This document shows positions 63,951 through 64,000 of a DNA stretch of 64,000 nucleotides, in pieces. A model generated the notes under the pieces. The model did no database searches. It had not been told where the DNA came from and saw only the letters and a program-made list of their open reading frames with translations. Both the position numbers and the translations under genes were made by a program. The DNA lies in assembly GCF_946478785.1 (NCBI RefSeq), contig NZ_CAMLDD010000002.1:62001-126000 (forward strand), written 5' to 3'. The DNA comes from an uncultured Flavobacterium sp. Its GTDB lineage: Bacteria > Bacteroidota > Bacteroidia > Flavobacteriales > Flavobacteriaceae. How positions within the stretch are numbered: position 1 is the stretch's first letter; every line of letters starts with the position of its first letter.

Positions 63951-64000
63951 TTAAATGATAATTTCTTCAACTCTTTCTGTAACAATACCGGAAAGGTCAA
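63951..64000 (-). CDS. C-terminal end of an upstream siderophore-operon gene (partial)
   Basis: The frame entering from the right edge reads DLSGIVTERVEEIII and stops at TAA (63951-63953), 14 bp before the NIS synthetase ATG. Too short to identify; spacing shows it belongs to the same operon. Confidence 0.55.
   Translation of the reverse strand, partial: DLSGIVTERVEEIII

Noticed and set aside
1..64000. CRISPR arrays, tRNA or rRNA genes
   Set aside because: No regularly spaced short repeats, cloverleaf-like segments or rRNA-like conserved stretches were seen; the repeats present are long, few and irregularly spaced.

Overview
The window comes from a bacterium of the Bacteroidota, most likely a Flavobacterium or close relative. 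The evidence is the AT-rich sequence, several perfect TAnnTTTG promoter -7 boxes (the flavobacterial type), two secreted proteins with type IX secretion (T9SS) C-terminal sorting domains, a carboxypeptidase-regulatory-domain TonB receptor with a DUF4374 partner, and Rhs proteins of the flavobacterial type. All gene assignments were made by reading translations; no database search was run.

Layout. 0-7.5 kb: truC, a membrane-bound AraC-type regulator with a small outer-membrane barrel protein, and a large two-module T9SS cargo. 7.5-10.8 kb: a graveyard of displaced Rhs tips. It has a lipoprotein cassette between two ~300-bp direct repeats, then a DUF4375 immunity gene and an orphan Rhs tip with a probable nuclease toxin, cut off exactly at the YPFG motif. 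10.8-18.5 kb: a visibly more GC-rich mobile island carrying two overlapping tyrosine recombinases, a primase/helicase-like protein with a lost P-loop, a serine recombinase, a 48-residue ORF, a repeat-rich noncoding segment and a polymerase-like protein. 18.6-39.8 kb (minus strand): an operon running from a Skp/OmpH-like protein and a lipoprotein through a 2054-residue SpvB/TcB-like shell protein and a 421-residue secreted linker to a 3964-residue Rhs protein, which ends in a phosphodiester-glycosidase (NAGPA-like) tip followed by a membrane immunity protein. 40.2-51.6 kb (plus strand): a complete type II secretion-like machine with pseudopilins, GspF, GspG, an A24 peptidase, GspE, secretin, GspL/M- or PilMN/O-like proteins, a lipoprotein and a GspC/PilP-like protein. 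51.8-53.7 kb: a GH5 glycosidase with ricin-type lectin and T9SS tail. 54.1-64 kb (minus strand): an iron-uptake locus with DUF4374 lipoprotein, TonB receptor, acyltransferase, AMP ligase, carrier protein, MATE exporter and IucA/IucC siderophore synthetase.

How it fits together. The most striking feature is the head-to-head arrangement of the Rhs/Tc-like toxin operon and the type II secretion-like operon. The three giant toxin components have Sec signal peptides but no T9SS sorting domain, and a T2SS exports folded periplasmic proteins. I therefore propose that this machine is a dedicated exporter for a two-shell Rhs toxin. The downstream orphan tips and recombinase island look like the matching reservoir and scars of tip exchange.
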